From contig NZ_FNDD01000018.1 in NCBI RefSeq assembly GCF_900100015.1, positions 1-64,000 of the forward strand: a DNA stretch of 64,000 nt, read 5' to 3'. This DNA is from Vibrio xiamenensis. GTDB taxonomy: Bacteria; Pseudomonadota; Gammaproteobacteria; Enterobacterales; Vibrionaceae. The number at the start of each line of letters is the position of its first letter. Within the stretch, counting starts at the first letter, position 1. A program made the position numbers and the translations under genes. Positions 10,768 through 22,430 of this stretch are shown here, one piece after another. The notes under the pieces were generated by a model. It did not search any database, was not told where the DNA came from, and worked only from the letters and a program-made list of their open reading frames with translations.

Positions 10768-12429
10768 ATGAAGCAACGCCTGATTAAAACAACAGCACTG
10801 AGTGCGGCGATTTTAGCAACCTTAGTTGGCTGCGCATCGCAACCTGCCCATGAGTGGCAGGCGGATAAAACCTATAAATTAACCGTCCTTCACACCAATG
10901 ATCATCATGGTCGATTTTGGCAAAACCAATACGGTGAGTACGGCATGGCGGCACGTAAAACGCTGGTTGATGAAATTCGACAGCAAGTACGTGCTGAAGG
11001 CGGAAGTGTGTTGCTGTTTTCAGGCGGCGATATTAACACCGGTGTTCCAGAGTCAGACCTTCAGGAAGCGGAGCCTGATTTTAAAGGGATGAGCAAAATT
11101 GGTTACGATGCAATGGCTATCGGTAACCACGAATTTGATAACCCACTCGATGTGCTGTTTAAGCAAGAAGAATGGGCAAACTTCCCAATGCTTTCCGCCA
11201 ACATTTACGATAAGAAAACGGGTAAACGCTTGTTCCAGCCTTATCAAATGTTTGATAAGCAAGGCATTAAAATCGCGGTTATCGGTTTAACGACCGAAGA
11301 TACCGCGAAAATTGGTAACCCAGAGTATATCGGCGGCCTTGAGTTTCGTGACCCGAAAGTCGAAGCCAAGCAGCTGATTGCTGAAATCAAACAAAAAGAG
11401 CATCCGGATCTTATCTTTGCTGTGACCCACATGGGCCACTATGACAACGGTAACCATGGTATCAATGCGCCAGGTGATGTGGCTTTAGCGCGCTATTTAG
11501 ATGAAGGTTCATTGAACATGATTGTTGGCGGTCACTCACAGGATCCTGTGTGTATGGAAGCGCCAAATGTGATGAAGAAAAACTTTGTACCAAGCGATGA
11601 GTGTAAACCGGATCAACAAAACGGCACTTACATTGTTCAAGCGCACGAGTGGGGTAAATACGTCGGCCGTGCTGACTATGAATTCCGTAATGGCCAATTG
11701 AATCTTGTCAGCTACGATTTGGTTCCCGTTAACTTGAAGAAGAAAGTTAAAGTCAACGGTGAAAGCCAACGCGTGTTGTACGAAAAAGCCATTCCAGAAG
11801 ACCAAGCTATGCTTGATTTTCTGCGCCCTTACCAAGAAAAAGGTCAAACTCAGCTTAATGTTAAGATCGCTGAAACCAATGGTAAGCTAGAAGGCGACCG
11901 CCATGTGGTGCGCTTCCAACAAACCAACTTAGGCCGTTTGATTGCCACTGCACATATGCAGCGTGCCAAAGCAGACTTCGCGATTATGAACTCCGGCGGC
12001 GTTCGTGACTCGATTGAAGGCGGTGATGTTACGTATAAAGACGTATTGCGCGTGCAACCTTTTGCCAACAACGTTACTTATGTTGATATGAGCGGCGCAG
12101 AAGTGATGGATTACCTAAACGAAGTAGCAACCAAACCGGTTGATTCGGGCGCTTATGCTCAGTTTTCGGGTATCTCGATGACGGTTGAACACGGCAAAGT
12201 CAACAACGTGTTTATCGGTGGTGAACAGCTGCGTTTGGACGACACTTACCGCTTTACCGTGCCAAGCTTTAATGCCGCTGGTGGTGATGGTTATCCGAAG
12301 ATTACCAATCATCCGGGCTTTGTGAACACAGGTTTTGTGGATGCTGAGGTGCTGAAAGACTTCTTAGAGACCAATAGCCCGTTGGATGTGAATAAATTCG
12401 CGCCAGCCGGGGAAATCGTCTACAAGTAA
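10768..12429 (+). CDS. nutA: 5'-nucleotidase lipoprotein (UshA/NutA family)
   Basis: Hydrolyses extracellular nucleotides to nucleoside and phosphate, letting the cell use external ATP/AMP. A lipobox LVGC in LATLVGCAS predicts a lipid-anchored protein. The N-terminal metallophosphoesterase domain has the metal ligands in HTNDHHGR, SGGD, GNHEFD, VTHMGH and GGHS. The C-terminal nucleotide-binding domain has NSGGVRDSI and FNAAGGDGY. It closely resembles the Vibrio NutA proteins I know, where activity is chloride-dependent. The start is the second ATG: AAGG is 7 bp from it but abuts the first ATG. Confidence 0.93.
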   Translation: MKQRLIKTTALSAAILATLVGCASQPAHEWQADKTYKLTVLHTNDHHGRFWQNQYGEYGMAARKTLVDEIRQQVRAEGGSVLLFSGGDINTGVPESDLQEAEPDFKGMSKIGYDAMAIGNHEFDNPLDVLFKQEEWANFPMLSANIYDKKTGKRLFQPYQMFDKQGIKIAVIGLTTEDTAKIGNPEYIGGLEFRDPKVEAKQLIAEIKQKEHPDLIFAVTHMGHYDNGNHGINAPGDVALARYLDEGSLNMIVGGHSQDPVCMEAPNVMKKNFVPSDECKPDQQNGTYIVQAHEWGKYVGRADYEFRNGQLNLVSYDLVPVNLKKKVKVNGESQRVLYEKAIPEDQAMLDFLRPYQEKGQTQLNVKIAETNGKLEGDRHVVRFQQTNLGRLIATAHMQRAKADFAIMNSGGVRDSIEGGDVTYKDVLRVQPFANNVTYVDMSGAEVMDYLNEVATKPVDSGAYAQFSGISMTVEHGKVNNVFIGGEQLRLDDTYRFTVPSFNAAGGDGYPKITNHPGFVNTGFVDAEVLKDFLETNSPLDVNKFAPAGEIVYK

Positions 12430-12460
12430 TATTGACTCCACGATTGGATTGTCATTAACT

Positions 12461-12494
12461 AAAACGCCGCACCAATGCGGCGTTTTGTTTTTTT
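12461..12494 (+). terminator. Terminator after nutA
   Basis: Stem AAAACGCCGC / GCGGCGTTTT, loop ACCAAT, followed by G and seven T. It lies before the chosen start of the next gene, an argument against starting that gene further upstream. Confidence 0.92.
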
Positions 12495-12553
12495 ATGTCT
12501 ATGACGTCTGTTTACACAGCATTTTATTCATCAATGAGGGAGCTTCTGTCGCG

Positions 12554-13030
12554 ATGACACCTGCAATCAATCTCGCTAAAAAGAAAAAAATCGTTCACAC
12601 CATTCATCAATATGACCACGACCCGCGCGCACAAAGTTACGGTTTGGAAGCGGCAGAAGTGCTTGGCCAAGACCCAAGCCAAGTTTTTAAAACCTTGCTG
12701 TTTTGTCTTAACGGGGCCGCGAATCAGTTAGCGGTGGCGATCATTCCGGTTGACCATCAACTCAACCTCAAATTGGCCGCTAAAGCTGCCAAGGCAAAAA
12801 AAGCTGAGATGGCGAATCCAGACATCGCGCAAAAGACGACAGGTTATGTCGTTGGCGGCATTAGTCCGCTCGGGCAGAAGAAAGCGCTGCCGACCTTTAT
12901 TCATGAAAGTGCGCTTGAGCACGCTACGATTTGTGTTAGTGCGGGCAAACGCGGCTTAGAAATTGAACTGGCGCCGAAAGATTTGGCGATGCTGACACGC
13001 GGCCAATTTGTTGCGCTGTGCCAAGATTAA
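12554..13030 (+). CDS. ybaK: Cys-tRNA(Pro) deacylase YbaK/EbsC
   Basis: A single-domain editing protein (158 aa) that hydrolyses mischarged Cys-tRNA(Pro). The family signature is visible in ALNL/KKKKIVHTIHQYDHDP, VFKTLLF, then LKLAAKAAKAKKAEMA with the functional Lys, and GYVVGGISPLGQKK. A longer reading frame begins about 100 bp upstream but would run through the nutA terminator; the ATG at MTPAINLAKKK has GAGGGAG upstream and matches the family N terminus. Confidence 0.93.
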   Translation: MTPAINLAKKKKIVHTIHQYDHDPRAQSYGLEAAEVLGQDPSQVFKTLLFCLNGAANQLAVAIIPVDHQLNLKLAAKAAKAKKAEMANPDIAQKTTGYVVGGISPLGQKKALPTFIHESALEHATICVSAGKRGLEIELAPKDLAMLTRGQFVALCQD

Positions 13031-13085
13031 ACACGCGACTTTTTGGCAGGCAAAATATCGATAAAACTAACATATCGATAAAACC

Positions 13086-13112
13086 AAGGCGGCTATTTTT
13101 AGCCGCCTTGTT
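13086..13112. terminator. Bidirectional terminator between ybaK and uraA
   Basis: Stem AAGGCGGCTA / TAGCCGCCTT with a TTTT loop, between convergent genes. The T-run is short. Confidence 0.65.
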
Positions 13113-13169
13113 GATTTGAGATGCTCAGGCAAGTTTGCCTTATCGCCAATTGACGTTATTCATCGACAA

Positions 13170-14420
13170 TTAGCGTGACTCATCTTCGATTTGCGCGTTA
13201 TCCACAATATGATTTTCGCCAAGATCTTTTGGCAAAACCAGATTGAGCAGAATCGCGACGATGCCGCAGAGGCTAACACCTTGTAGGCTAAAGTCACCGA
13301 TGCCAAACGCCATGCCACCGATACCAAAGACTAAGGTCACAGCAACAATCACTAAGTTACGTGATTTGTGTAAGTCGACGTTATTTTTAATCAGCGTATT
13401 TAGGCCAACAGTTGCGATAGAACCAAACAGCAAAATCATAATGCCGCCCATCACTGGCACAGGTACGGTTTGCAGCAGAGCGCCTAACTTACCAACTAAA
13501 GCAAGAACGATGGCGGTAACCGCAGCCCAAGTCATGATGACTGGGTTAAATGCTTTGGTCAGCATCACAGCGCCAGTAACTTCGCTATAAGTTGTGTTTG
13601 GCGGCGCGCCAACCATAGACGCCGCGATGGTTGCAATTCCGTCACCAGTGATGGTGCGGTGCAGACCGGGCTTTTTGATGTAGTCTTTACCGGTTACATT
13701 TGAAATCGCCAGCATGTCGCCCACGTGTTCAACGGCAGGTGCGATCGCCACCGGAATCATGAACAGCACTGCGTTGATATTAAATTCAGGGAAGGTGAAG
13801 TTTGGTAATGATAACCATGATGCTTGCGTAACAGGCTCAAAGCTCACCACACCAAAATACAGGCTGGTTAAGTAGCCCGCGACAATGCCGCCAAAGATAG
13901 GCAGTAGCTTCATAAAGCCTTTGGCAAACACGCTAATAGCAATCGTGGTGATAAGTGAGATCGCCGAAATCCACAGTGATGCGTTAGCGTCAATCAATTG
14001 CACCGATCCGTCACCTGCTTTGCCAAGCGCCATATTGACCGCCGAAGGCGCTAGGCCAAGACCGATAACCATAATCACTGGGCCAACAACCACAGGCGGT
14101 AGCAGAGTATGAATGAAACCCACGCCACGTACTTTGATGACCGCGCCAAGTATCACGTAGACAAAACCTGCCGCCATAAGGCCGCCCATCGTGGCAGCAA
14201 TACCCCAGTTTTGGACACCAACAAGGATCGGAGCGATAAAAGCAAAAGAAGAAGCGAGGAAGATAGGAACAGAGCGGCGAGTGATTAATTGGAACAGTAG
14301 GGTGCCCATACCAGCACCAAATAGAGCAACGTTGGGGTCAAGTCCCGTAAGGAGAGGAACCAACACCAAGGCACCAAAGGCGACAAACAGCATTTGCGCC
14401 CCTTGTATCATATTTTTCAT
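13170..14420 (-). CDS. uraA: Uracil permease (NCS2 family)
   Basis: Proton-linked uracil uptake across the inner membrane. It has about 12-14 hydrophobic segments over 416 aa. NCS2 motifs: IPIFLASSFAFIAPI region, PPVVVGPVIMVIGLGLAPSAV, and the substrate/proton segment VEHVGDMLAISNVTGKD with GLHRTITGDGIATI and GAPPNTTYSEVTGAV. The start MKNMIQGAQMLF was chosen over a more upstream start because family members begin there and GGAA lies about 9-12 bp before it. No upp gene is adjacent. Confidence 0.93.
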   Translation of the reverse strand: MKNMIQGAQMLFVAFGALVLVPLLTGLDPNVALFGAGMGTLLFQLITRRSVPIFLASSFAFIAPILVGVQNWGIAATMGGLMAAGFVYVILGAVIKVRGVGFIHTLLPPVVVGPVIMVIGLGLAPSAVNMALGKAGDGSVQLIDANASLWISAISLITTIAISVFAKGFMKLLPIFGGIVAGYLTSLYFGVVSFEPVTQASWLSLPNFTFPEFNINAVLFMIPVAIAPAVEHVGDMLAISNVTGKDYIKKPGLHRTITGDGIATIAASMVGAPPNTTYSEVTGAVMLTKAFNPVIMTWAAVTAIVLALVGKLGALLQTVPVPVMGGIMILLFGSIATVGLNTLIKNNVDLHKSRNLVIVAVTLVFGIGGMAFGIGDFSLQGVSLCGIVAILLNLVLPKDLGENHIVDNAQIEDESR

Positions 14421-14627
14421 CTCGAACATTCCATGCAGTAAACAAAATTCGCGGGATTTTAGCACCACAGCAATCGTTTGCAATCTGAAATAGATCAAAG
14501 TGCGTGTTTAAAACGTTAGTTTGAAGTCAGAATCGTGACTTCACCTCTTTGTTTGGTCGCGATAAAGTTGCTCTAGATGGTATAGTTGCTTATCATCAAC
14601 CATCTCAATGAATTATGTAGGACAAGT

Positions 14628-15860
14628 ATGCGTAAATTAGCGTTATTGGCATTAGGATTGGTCCACCTTCCGGCCTTTGCTTTTAGCCATGTTGATCTTT
14701 ATCGTAGCGAAGTTGTGGTAGATCAGGATGACAGCAACGCAGAAGAAGCCGCTCGAATTGCTGGTATGAAAGAAGTGATTGTTCGCGCGTCTGGCGATCA
14801 AAATACACTGGATAATCAAGCGATTCAAAAGGCTTTATCGAACAGCGCACACTATTTAGCCCAATTTAGCCAAGGCCAAGCAGATGACAAAGCAACCCTA
14901 AAGATGACCTTTAGTGGCAGTCAACTGCGTGATCTTTTTACTCAGGCGCAAGTGCCATTTTGGCCGGAAAATCGTCCCGATGTGTTGGTTTGGTTGGTGG
15001 AAGAAAACCGTTATGACCGCACCATCGCGTGGGAACATTCTGATTCAAACATTTTAACTAGCTTGCTTGCGCAAGCCAAAGTGCGTGGTTTGCCATTTAC
15101 TGTGCCAGTGGGCGACTTCGATGACATTACTGGTATTGAAGTCTCCGATTTGTGGGGCGGGTTTGTTGATCCCCTGCGTCAAGCGAGTAAACGCTACCAA
15201 GCTGACGCCGTGCTTGTGGTTAAAGTGCAAGGTCCACAGCTGCGCTGGACGCTATATGACCAAAAGCCAATTATGCTTGGTCAAACCCGTCAAGCACCGC
15301 TAGTTGGCAGCGCTTCAGGCGATGATGCCGCTAAAGAGATGGTCAACAAGCTCAGTGATTACTTTGCCAAGAAAGCGGCGGTAGTGGTGGCCAGTGAGTC
15401 ATCTGAATCGCTTAAAGTGCGCTTCTCTGAAATTGATGATGGCGTGAGCTTCTTTGTGTTGGAGAATAAACTTAAAGCGTTGAGCTCAGTGGCCTCGCTG
15501 GATGTTTTAACCATCAAAGCCGATACCGTAACGTTTAATGTTCATCTGTTAACCTCTGCGCAAGAATTTGAGCAGCAAGTGAATAGCATGGGTTTGGTGC
15601 TGCAATTGGAAGATACCGTTCTACCAAGCCAGACCGAAACCGCTGCCGCCAATCCTCAATCGCAAGTACAGTCTGAACTTGCTGGTGGCGCATTGCCAAT
15701 CGAATCCCATGCTCAGGATGCGATTTCAATGAACAGTGCTCAAGTGCCAGTTGTTGCCCCAGAGCGAGTGTTGAACTTCCAATGGCAAGGACAAGGCGTT
15801 CATCCTGATTTTAGCGATGATCAGCCACACCTCGATGAAAATGTCGAACTCGAGCAGTAA
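14628..15860 (+). CDS. DUF2066 domain-containing exported protein
   Basis: A 410-aa protein with a clear signal peptide (MRKLALLALGLVHLPAFAFS). The body matches the DUF2066 family: VDLYRSEVVVDQDD, then AARIAGMKEVIVRASGD and ADAVLVVKVQG. The tail after about residue 330 is low-complexity, rich in Q, A, S and acidic residues. Function is unknown. The start was taken at the ATG with AGGA 6 bp upstream; an ATG 42 bp earlier would put charged sequence before the signal. Confidence 0.85.
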   Translation: MRKLALLALGLVHLPAFAFSHVDLYRSEVVVDQDDSNAEEAARIAGMKEVIVRASGDQNTLDNQAIQKALSNSAHYLAQFSQGQADDKATLKMTFSGSQLRDLFTQAQVPFWPENRPDVLVWLVEENRYDRTIAWEHSDSNILTSLLAQAKVRGLPFTVPVGDFDDITGIEVSDLWGGFVDPLRQASKRYQADAVLVVKVQGPQLRWTLYDQKPIMLGQTRQAPLVGSASGDDAAKEMVNKLSDYFAKKAAVVVASESSESLKVRFSEIDDGVSFFVLENKLKALSSVASLDVLTIKADTVTFNVHLLTSAQEFEQQVNSMGLVLQLEDTVLPSQTETAAANPQSQVQSELAGGALPIESHAQDAISMNSAQVPVVAPERVLNFQWQGQGVHPDFSDDQPHLDENVELEQ

Positions 15861-15870
15861 TTTGAATAAT

Positions 15871-15899
15871 AAAAAAGAGCCGTAAGGCTCTTTTTTATT
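15871..15899 (+). terminator. Terminator after the DUF2066 gene
   Basis: Stem AAAAAAGAGCC / GGCTCTTTTTT with loop GTAA; T-runs on both strands. Confidence 0.9.
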
Positions 15900-15940
15900 T
15901 TCTCTCTGCGGCAAATTGTCAGGGCAAAAGCGCACGAATG

Positions 15941-17273
<1,333 letters not shown>

Positions 17274-17309
17274 GAGCAGTTTCTCCTAATCTTATTGTTG
17301 TGGTGATGG

Positions 17310-18764
17310 CTATTGCAGAGCCATAAATCGGTCGCGCTGCGCCATTAATTGGTCAATGCGAGCATCATAGCGCGCTTGTTCCAGGCTTCCTAAGTCAGCG
17401 ATTTTGCTGGCTTGAGTGTAATATTGAATCGCTTTATTCCAATCGGCTTTTAAGGCCAGAATTTCTGCGCGAGCGGCGAGATCTTCCGCGTTGTTACCTA
17501 AATGGGCATTAGCTTGTGAAAGCAAGTGCCAGCCATTGAGATCATTTGGATTATCGTGGGTATAACGCTGTAATACTCGCACAGCTTTTTGATTGTCTTT
17601 TGCTTCAATCAAGCTGTTGGCGTAGTTAATGGTTAGGACTGGATTTCTTGGGTTCACTTTTAGCGCCGCTTCCAGCATAGTCTGAGCTTTTTCTGGATGC
17701 TGCTGAGCGATGTACAGATCCGACATCGCATCAAGATAGAAATTATTATCTGGGTCTTTTTTAAGCAGCGCATCAAGCAAGGATTTGGCTTGGTCAAGTT
17801 TTTGGCTGTCGAGATACACCAGAGCTCGGCCATAATCAAAGGCGTCTTTGATGCTTGGTGATGATTTTTTCTCTGTGCGATCGAACCAGTCTAATGCGGC
17901 GGTACTATCAATGCCGGCATAACGCGCGATGACACGTGCTCGAGTCAGTTGGTAAGGCATCGATGGCGCGAGATGGCGCACCGGATATTGCTGCGCGCGT
18001 GCGCGGCTGTCAGTGATTCGATCTTCGGGCAATGGGTGAGTCAGCAGCATTGGCGGAGGCGTACTCGCATAACGGTATTCGTCGGCTAAACGAGTGAAAA
18101 ATTGCGGCATAGCGCGCGCTTCAAATCCGGCTTTTTCCAGCGTTTCGATACCAAAACGGTCTGCCTCGCGTTCATTGGCACGCGTGTAGTTGATTTGGCT
18201 TTGCGCATTTCCCGCTGTGGTTGCGGTGATGGCGGCAATCCCTGCTTCTGGCGCGGCGATGGCTAATAACAATGAGCCAGCAAGCGCCGCTAGGGTTGCC
18301 GGTGAGCGACGCGCTTGCTCTTCCATACTTCGCGCTAAATGGCGCTGAGTAATGTGGGAGATTTCATGCGCCAATACCGAAGCCAATTCGCTCTCGCTTT
18401 TGGCATGCAAAAACAGCCCAGAATGCATCGCGACATAGCCGCCAAAAAACGCAAAGGCGTTAATATTACGGTCGCGAATCATGAAAAAGGTGAATGGGGT
18501 TTTTACATTACTGGCGTTGGCAACCAAACGGTGGCCCAAACTATCGATGTACTCATTGACCACTGGATCGTCGATGATAGGCTTACTGCTGCGCAGCATA
18601 CGCATGTAAGCATCGCCATATTGGCGTTCTTGAGCAATAGTTAGGGTGCCGCTTGCCGTGGTACCAATGTCGGGAAGATCATTGCTATTGGCATAAGCGG
18701 TGAAACTGGGTGTAAGTACGGCTGAGATACATAAGTAAAGCAAAGAACGAGTTCGTTTTAGCAT
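17310..18764 (-). CDS. bepA: Beta-barrel assembly-enhancing protease BepA
   Basis: Periplasmic M48 metallopeptidase that helps LptD assembly and degrades stalled outer-membrane proteins. There is an N-terminal signal peptide (LLYLCISAVLTPSFTAYA). The zinc motif HEISH is at residues 133-137, and a third ligand Glu lies in ANEREADRFG. The C-terminal half contains TPR repeats (YGRALVYLDSQKLDQAKSLL and on). 484 aa, as usual. It lies upstream of arsC on the same strand with a 36-bp gap. Confidence 0.94.
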   Translation of the reverse strand: MLKRTRSLLYLCISAVLTPSFTAYANSNDLPDIGTTASGTLTIAQERQYGDAYMRMLRSSKPIIDDPVVNEYIDSLGHRLVANASNVKTPFTFFMIRDRNINAFAFFGGYVAMHSGLFLHAKSESELASVLAHEISHITQRHLARSMEEQARRSPATLAALAGSLLLAIAAPEAGIAAITATTAGNAQSQINYTRANEREADRFGIETLEKAGFEARAMPQFFTRLADEYRYASTPPPMLLTHPLPEDRITDSRARAQQYPVRHLAPSMPYQLTRARVIARYAGIDSTAALDWFDRTEKKSSPSIKDAFDYGRALVYLDSQKLDQAKSLLDALLKKDPDNNFYLDAMSDLYIAQQHPEKAQTMLEAALKVNPRNPVLTINYANSLIEAKDNQKAVRVLQRYTHDNPNDLNGWHLLSQANAHLGNNAEDLAARAEILALKADWNKAIQYYTQASKIADLGSLEQARYDARIDQLMAQRDRFMALQ

Positions 18765-19000
18765 AACAGTGGGTAATAATCCTTATTTCTTATCGGTCTT
18801 TGACATCACTAAGGCCATTTTGTTTCAAACTGGCTTTTTGTATCAAACTATGAGTAACCCTATGGAAGCGCTCGACAAATTGGCAAATTCGCCGTCAAAT
18901 GTCCGGTAAATATAATGCCATTATTTACTGATGCTTTTCACTGACGCTATTTGAAAAACACTATACAATGTCGCTTCTATGATAAGCATCAAACCAGAGA

Positions 19001-19225
19001 ATGAAACCCAATATTTTAGATTTACGTGATGAGCGTTGCCCGATGGCACTATTACTTGCCAAGCGTCACATTAAGGCGAGCAACAGCCCACGTTATACCA
19101 TTTGGGTTAGCGACAAATCTGCGCAACAAGATATTGTCAATTATCTTCATCATCAAGGGTTTAAGGTGATGTGTACTAACACAGACAGTGATTACTGTTT
19201 GGACGCGGTAAAGGAAGTTTATTGA
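19001..19225 (+). CDS. TusA-family sulfurtransferase-like protein
   Basis: 74-aa protein of the SirA/TusA/YeeD fold. The signature LDLRDERCPMALLLAK holds the active Cys followed by Pro. True TusA delivers sulfur for tRNA thiolation, but this neighbour of the PerM-type transporter is a distinct paralogue whose partner is not known. It ends one base before the transporter gene starts, so they form an operon. A TATACA hexamer about 33 bp upstream could be the -10 element. Confidence 0.85.
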   Translation: MKPNILDLRDERCPMALLLAKRHIKASNSPRYTIWVSDKSAQQDIVNYLHHQGFKVMCTNTDSDYCLDAVKEVY

Positions 19226-20296
19226 ATGTTTGAAATGATCATTCGCTGGTATAAGAGACGTTTCTCTGACCCTCATGCGGTGAGTTTGGTAGCAATCCTT
19301 CTGTTTGGATTCATCATTATTTACTTTTTTGGCCACTTAATTGCGCCGCTGTTGGTGGCGATTGTGTTGGCTTATTTATTGGAATGGCCAGTAGTGAAAC
19401 TTGGCCGATTAGGGATTCCTCGAGTGCCCGCAGTGGTGCTTGTGATTGTCACTTTTACCAGTTTAATGGTACTGGCGGTATTTGTGCTTGTGCCAACGAT
19501 TTGGCAGCAGGTTGGCAATCTTATCAACGACATACCGAATATGTATAACGGGGTACAGAAGTTTATTGCCGAAATCCCTCAGCGTTATCCTGAGCTGGCT
19601 AACTTGCAAATCGTTGAAACGGTTGTGGTGAACACTAAGAACCAGGTGATCCATATGGGAGAAACCGTGGTCAAAGGCTCGTTTGCCTCATTGATGAGTG
19701 TGGCAACTCTTGCGATTTATTTGGTGTTGGTGCCGCTGCTGGTGTTTTTCCTGCTCAAAGATAAACAACAGATGCTCAATATGGCGTCAGGTGTATTGCC
19801 AAAGAACCGTAAATTGGCGATGAAAGTTTGGTATGAAATGAATGATCAGATCACCAACTACATTCGCGGTAAAGTGCTGGAAATCTTGATCGTCGGTATC
19901 GCCAGTTACATTACCTTTGCGTTGCTCGACTTACGTTACTCGGTACTTTTGGCAGTAGCCGTTGGCTTGTCGGTCTTGATTCCTTATATCGGCGCGGCTG
20001 TGGTCACTGTACCTGTGGCAGTGGTCGGGTTATTTCAATGGGGACTCACGCCGCCGTTCTACTGGTTGCTGCTCGCTTACGGCATTATCCAAGCTTTGGA
20101 TGGCAACGTGCTGGTGCCAATTCTGTTTTCCGAAGCGGTGAACCTGCATCCGGTGGCGATTATCGTTGCGGTGTTGGTGTTTGGCGGCATGTGGGGCTTC
20201 TGGGGGGTGTTTTTCGCCATTCCATTGGCAACCTTGGTTAAAGCGGTGTGGAATGCTTTGCCTAGCCAAGATGAGCCAGAAGCAAGCGCTTCCTAG
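19226..20296 (+). CDS. perM: AI-2E family transporter (PerM-like)
   Basis: 356-aa polytopic inner-membrane protein, about eight segments. Family features: IYFFGHLIAPLLVAIVLAYLLEWPV near the N terminus, LVPLLVFFLLKDKQQM, and the C-terminal GFWGVFFAIPLATLVKAVWNA. Members export AI-2 or act as Na+/H+ antiporters; the substrate here is not known. It follows the TusA-like gene directly. Confidence 0.88.
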   Translation: MFEMIIRWYKRRFSDPHAVSLVAILLFGFIIIYFFGHLIAPLLVAIVLAYLLEWPVVKLGRLGIPRVPAVVLVIVTFTSLMVLAVFVLVPTIWQQVGNLINDIPNMYNGVQKFIAEIPQRYPELANLQIVETVVVNTKNQVIHMGETVVKGSFASLMSVATLAIYLVLVPLLVFFLLKDKQQMLNMASGVLPKNRKLAMKVWYEMNDQITNYIRGKVLEILIVGIASYITFALLDLRYSVLLAVAVGLSVLIPYIGAAVVTVPVAVVGLFQWGLTPPFYWLLLAYGIIQALDGNVLVPILFSEAVNLHPVAIIVAVLVFGGMWGFWGVFFAIPLATLVKAVWNALPSQDEPEASAS

Positions 20297-20338
20297 ATGT
20301 AGGCTTTGCTAAGCGGTAAATAGCATTTTATGCAGTCT

Positions 20339-20377
20339 AAAAACGGCCCTGTCACTTTGTGTGGCGGGGCCGTTTTG
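20339..20377 (+). terminator. Terminator after perM
   Basis: Stem AAAACGGCCC / GGGCCGTTTT with a loop of about 16 nt, then G and a weak T-run. Confidence 0.75.
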
Positions 20378-20485
20378 TATTGATTGAATAATATTTTCAA
20401 CAATATAGATAAAATTTCTAAAACTAATTGAAAATTGACCGATATTTATAAGTAGGATTAAAAGATGTAATCAGAAAGGGATAGT

Positions 20486-22357
20486 ATGAGGTTTAGTCAA
20501 AAGATTGTAACGGCGTCTTCGTTTTTATTGTTCATTACCATTGGGCTATTGTCGATCAAACAAGTTTTTACGATTGATACGACGATGCACAGTTTAATTG
20601 GCACCAGCTTAAAAGAGATGGTCCAAGCCACAAGGAATACCGTCGATGCCAAGTTAGACGGGAAAAAATCACTCGCACAAGCGGTGGGCGAGTCACTCGC
20701 ATTAGCGCCTTTCGATAAGGCTCATATCAAAGAAGTCCTTGAGTCATCAAAGTTAAAAAATGAATTTTTGGCGGTTGGTTATGCTTATGATAGCGATGGC
20801 AGCATGATCGAAAATGATGACAATTGGGTGCCTGGGGCCGACTACGATCCCCGTGTTCGCCCTTGGTACAAAGGGCCGAAAGCTGAGCGCAAGTTAGTGG
20901 TCACTGCGCCTTACTTGGATATGGCGTCAAAGAAAATTATCATCTCAATTGGTGTGCCGATTTATCACCAAAATCAATTCGTTGCAGGCATGTTCTTTGA
21001 TATTGAGCTGTCTGGATTGGCGGATTTGATCAACAGCGTTAACCTATTCGATGCTGGTAACCTGTTTTTGGTCACAGCGGATGGTATGACGATTGCCCAT
21101 CCTGATGTCGATAACAACGGTGCCAAGCTTGAAACTTATTTACCTGGCTTGACGATCAAAGAAGGGCCTCAACCGTATCAACTTGACGGTAAAGATTACG
21201 TTATAGATTTCGAGAAGGTGAACTCAGAGCACTGGTTTGTGGGTGCGATTGTCGATAAATCGGTGGCGTTTGCGGCGATTGACGACATGACCATGAGTTC
21301 GATTCTGTATGGATTGCTGGGTGTGGTCGTCAGCATCGTATTGTTAACGTTACTGATTAAATTCTTAATGCGGCCTTTAAGTACGCTGAATTCCGCTATT
21401 CAAGATGTGGCGTCTGGGCAGGGCGATCTGACTAAGCGTATCGATACCAATACGGACAAAGAGTTCGCTGAGCTAGCCGATGGTTTTAACCGTTTTTCTG
21501 AAACGCTGCAAAAGCAAATTAGCCAGTCAAAAGCCATCGGCGCTGAAATTTTGCAAAATTCAGAAAAGTCGGTTATCGGCGCGCAGCAATCAGCAGATGC
21601 CATGCGCAGTCAATTGATGGAGCTTGAGCAACTAGCAACCGCAATGCATGAAATGTCGGTCACCGCTGGGGATGTGGCTAATAATGCTCAGGGCGCAGCA
21701 TCGGCGGCCAAAGATGCGGAAAACGCCACTGAAGAGGGCTCAAAAGTGGTCAGTGAAACCACCTTGTCCATTGATGCTCTGTCGGCGCGAATTGATCAAG
21801 CGGTCGAAGAAGTGCAAGGTTTAGAAACCGCAACGTCTAACATTGAAACCATTTTGAAGGTCATCAATGACATTGCCGATCAAACCAACTTGCTCGCGCT
21901 TAATGCGGCGATTGAAGCGGCGAGGGCTGGTGAGTCTGGACGCGGCTTTGCTGTGGTGGCCGATGAAGTTCGCACCTTGGCTAGCCGCACTCAGCAATCG
22001 ACCACTGAAATTCGCAGCATGATCGAACAGCTGCAAGCGGGCGCAAGTTCTGTAGCGGCGGCGATGAACGAGAGTAAACATACCGCGATTTCAGCGGTGG
22101 ATAATTCTCAGGCGGCAAATATCGCGCTGCAAAGTATTCGTGAAGCGATCGCTCGTATCACCGATATGAATACGCAAATTGCCGCAGCATCTGAGCAGCA
22201 GAGTTTGGTGGCGGAAGAGATCAACACCAATACTGTCAAGATTAAAGATCTCTCTACTCAAGTGGCTGAGTCAGCTGAACATTCCAACATGAATATGCAA
22301 ATTCAAATCGAAAATGTGCGTGACCAAGATGCGATATTGAATAAATTTATCGTTTAA
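20486..22357 (+). CDS. Methyl-accepting chemotaxis protein with dCache sensor
   Basis: 623-aa chemoreceptor. TM1 is at about residues 8-28, followed by a periplasmic double-Cache domain containing [13 protein letters not shown] and [19 protein letters not shown], motifs common in dCache_1 receptors that bind amino acids or similar small ligands. TM2 is near 275-297 ([19 protein letters not shown]), then HAMP and the signalling hairpin with [20 protein letters not shown] and [13 protein letters not shown]. The ligand is unknown. It is monocistronic, with AGAAAGGGATAGT before the ATG. Confidence 0.93.
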   Translation: MRFSQKIVTASSFLLFITIGLLSIKQVFTIDTTMHSLIGTSLKEMVQATRNTVDAKLDGKKSLAQAVGESLALAPFDKAHIKEVLESSKLKNEFLAVGYAYDSDGSMIENDDNWVPGADYDPRVRPWYKGPKAERKLVVTAPYLDMASKKIIISIGVPIYHQNQFVAGMFFDIELSGLADLINSVNLFDAGNLFLVTADGMTIAHPDVDNNGAKLETYLPGLTIKEGPQPYQLDGKDYVIDFEKVNSEHWFVGAIVDKSVAFAAIDDMTMSSILYGLLGVVVSIVLLTLLIKFLMRPLSTLNSAIQDVASGQGDLTKRIDTNTDKEFAELADGFNRFSETLQKQISQSKAIGAEILQNSEKSVIGAQQSADAMRSQLMELEQLATAMHEMSVTAGDVANNAQGAASAAKDAENATEEGSKVVSETTLSIDALSARIDQAVEEVQGLETATSNIETILKVINDIADQTNLLALNAAIEAARAGESGRGFAVVADEVRTLASRTQQSTTEIRSMIEQLQAGASSVAAAMNESKHTAISAVDNSQAANIALQSIREAIARITDMNTQIAAASEQQSLVAEEINTNTVKIKDLSTQVAESAEHSNMNMQIQIENVRDQDAILNKFIV

Positions 22358-22382
22358 TCAATGATTTGAGTAATTTCTAAGG

Positions 22383-22412
22383 AAAAGGCCAGTGTTATTA
22401 CTGGCCTTTTTT
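22383..22412 (+). terminator. Terminator after the chemoreceptor gene
   Basis: Stem AAAAGGCCAGT / ACTGGCCTTTT, loop GTTATT region, six T. It lies between convergent genes and can serve both. Confidence 0.9.
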
Positions 22413-22430
22413 ATCTGCATTTGAGCGCTT

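Noticed and set aside
12449..12553. Upstream extension of ybaK by 35 codons
   Set aside because: It would run through the nutA terminator, and family members begin near MTPA.
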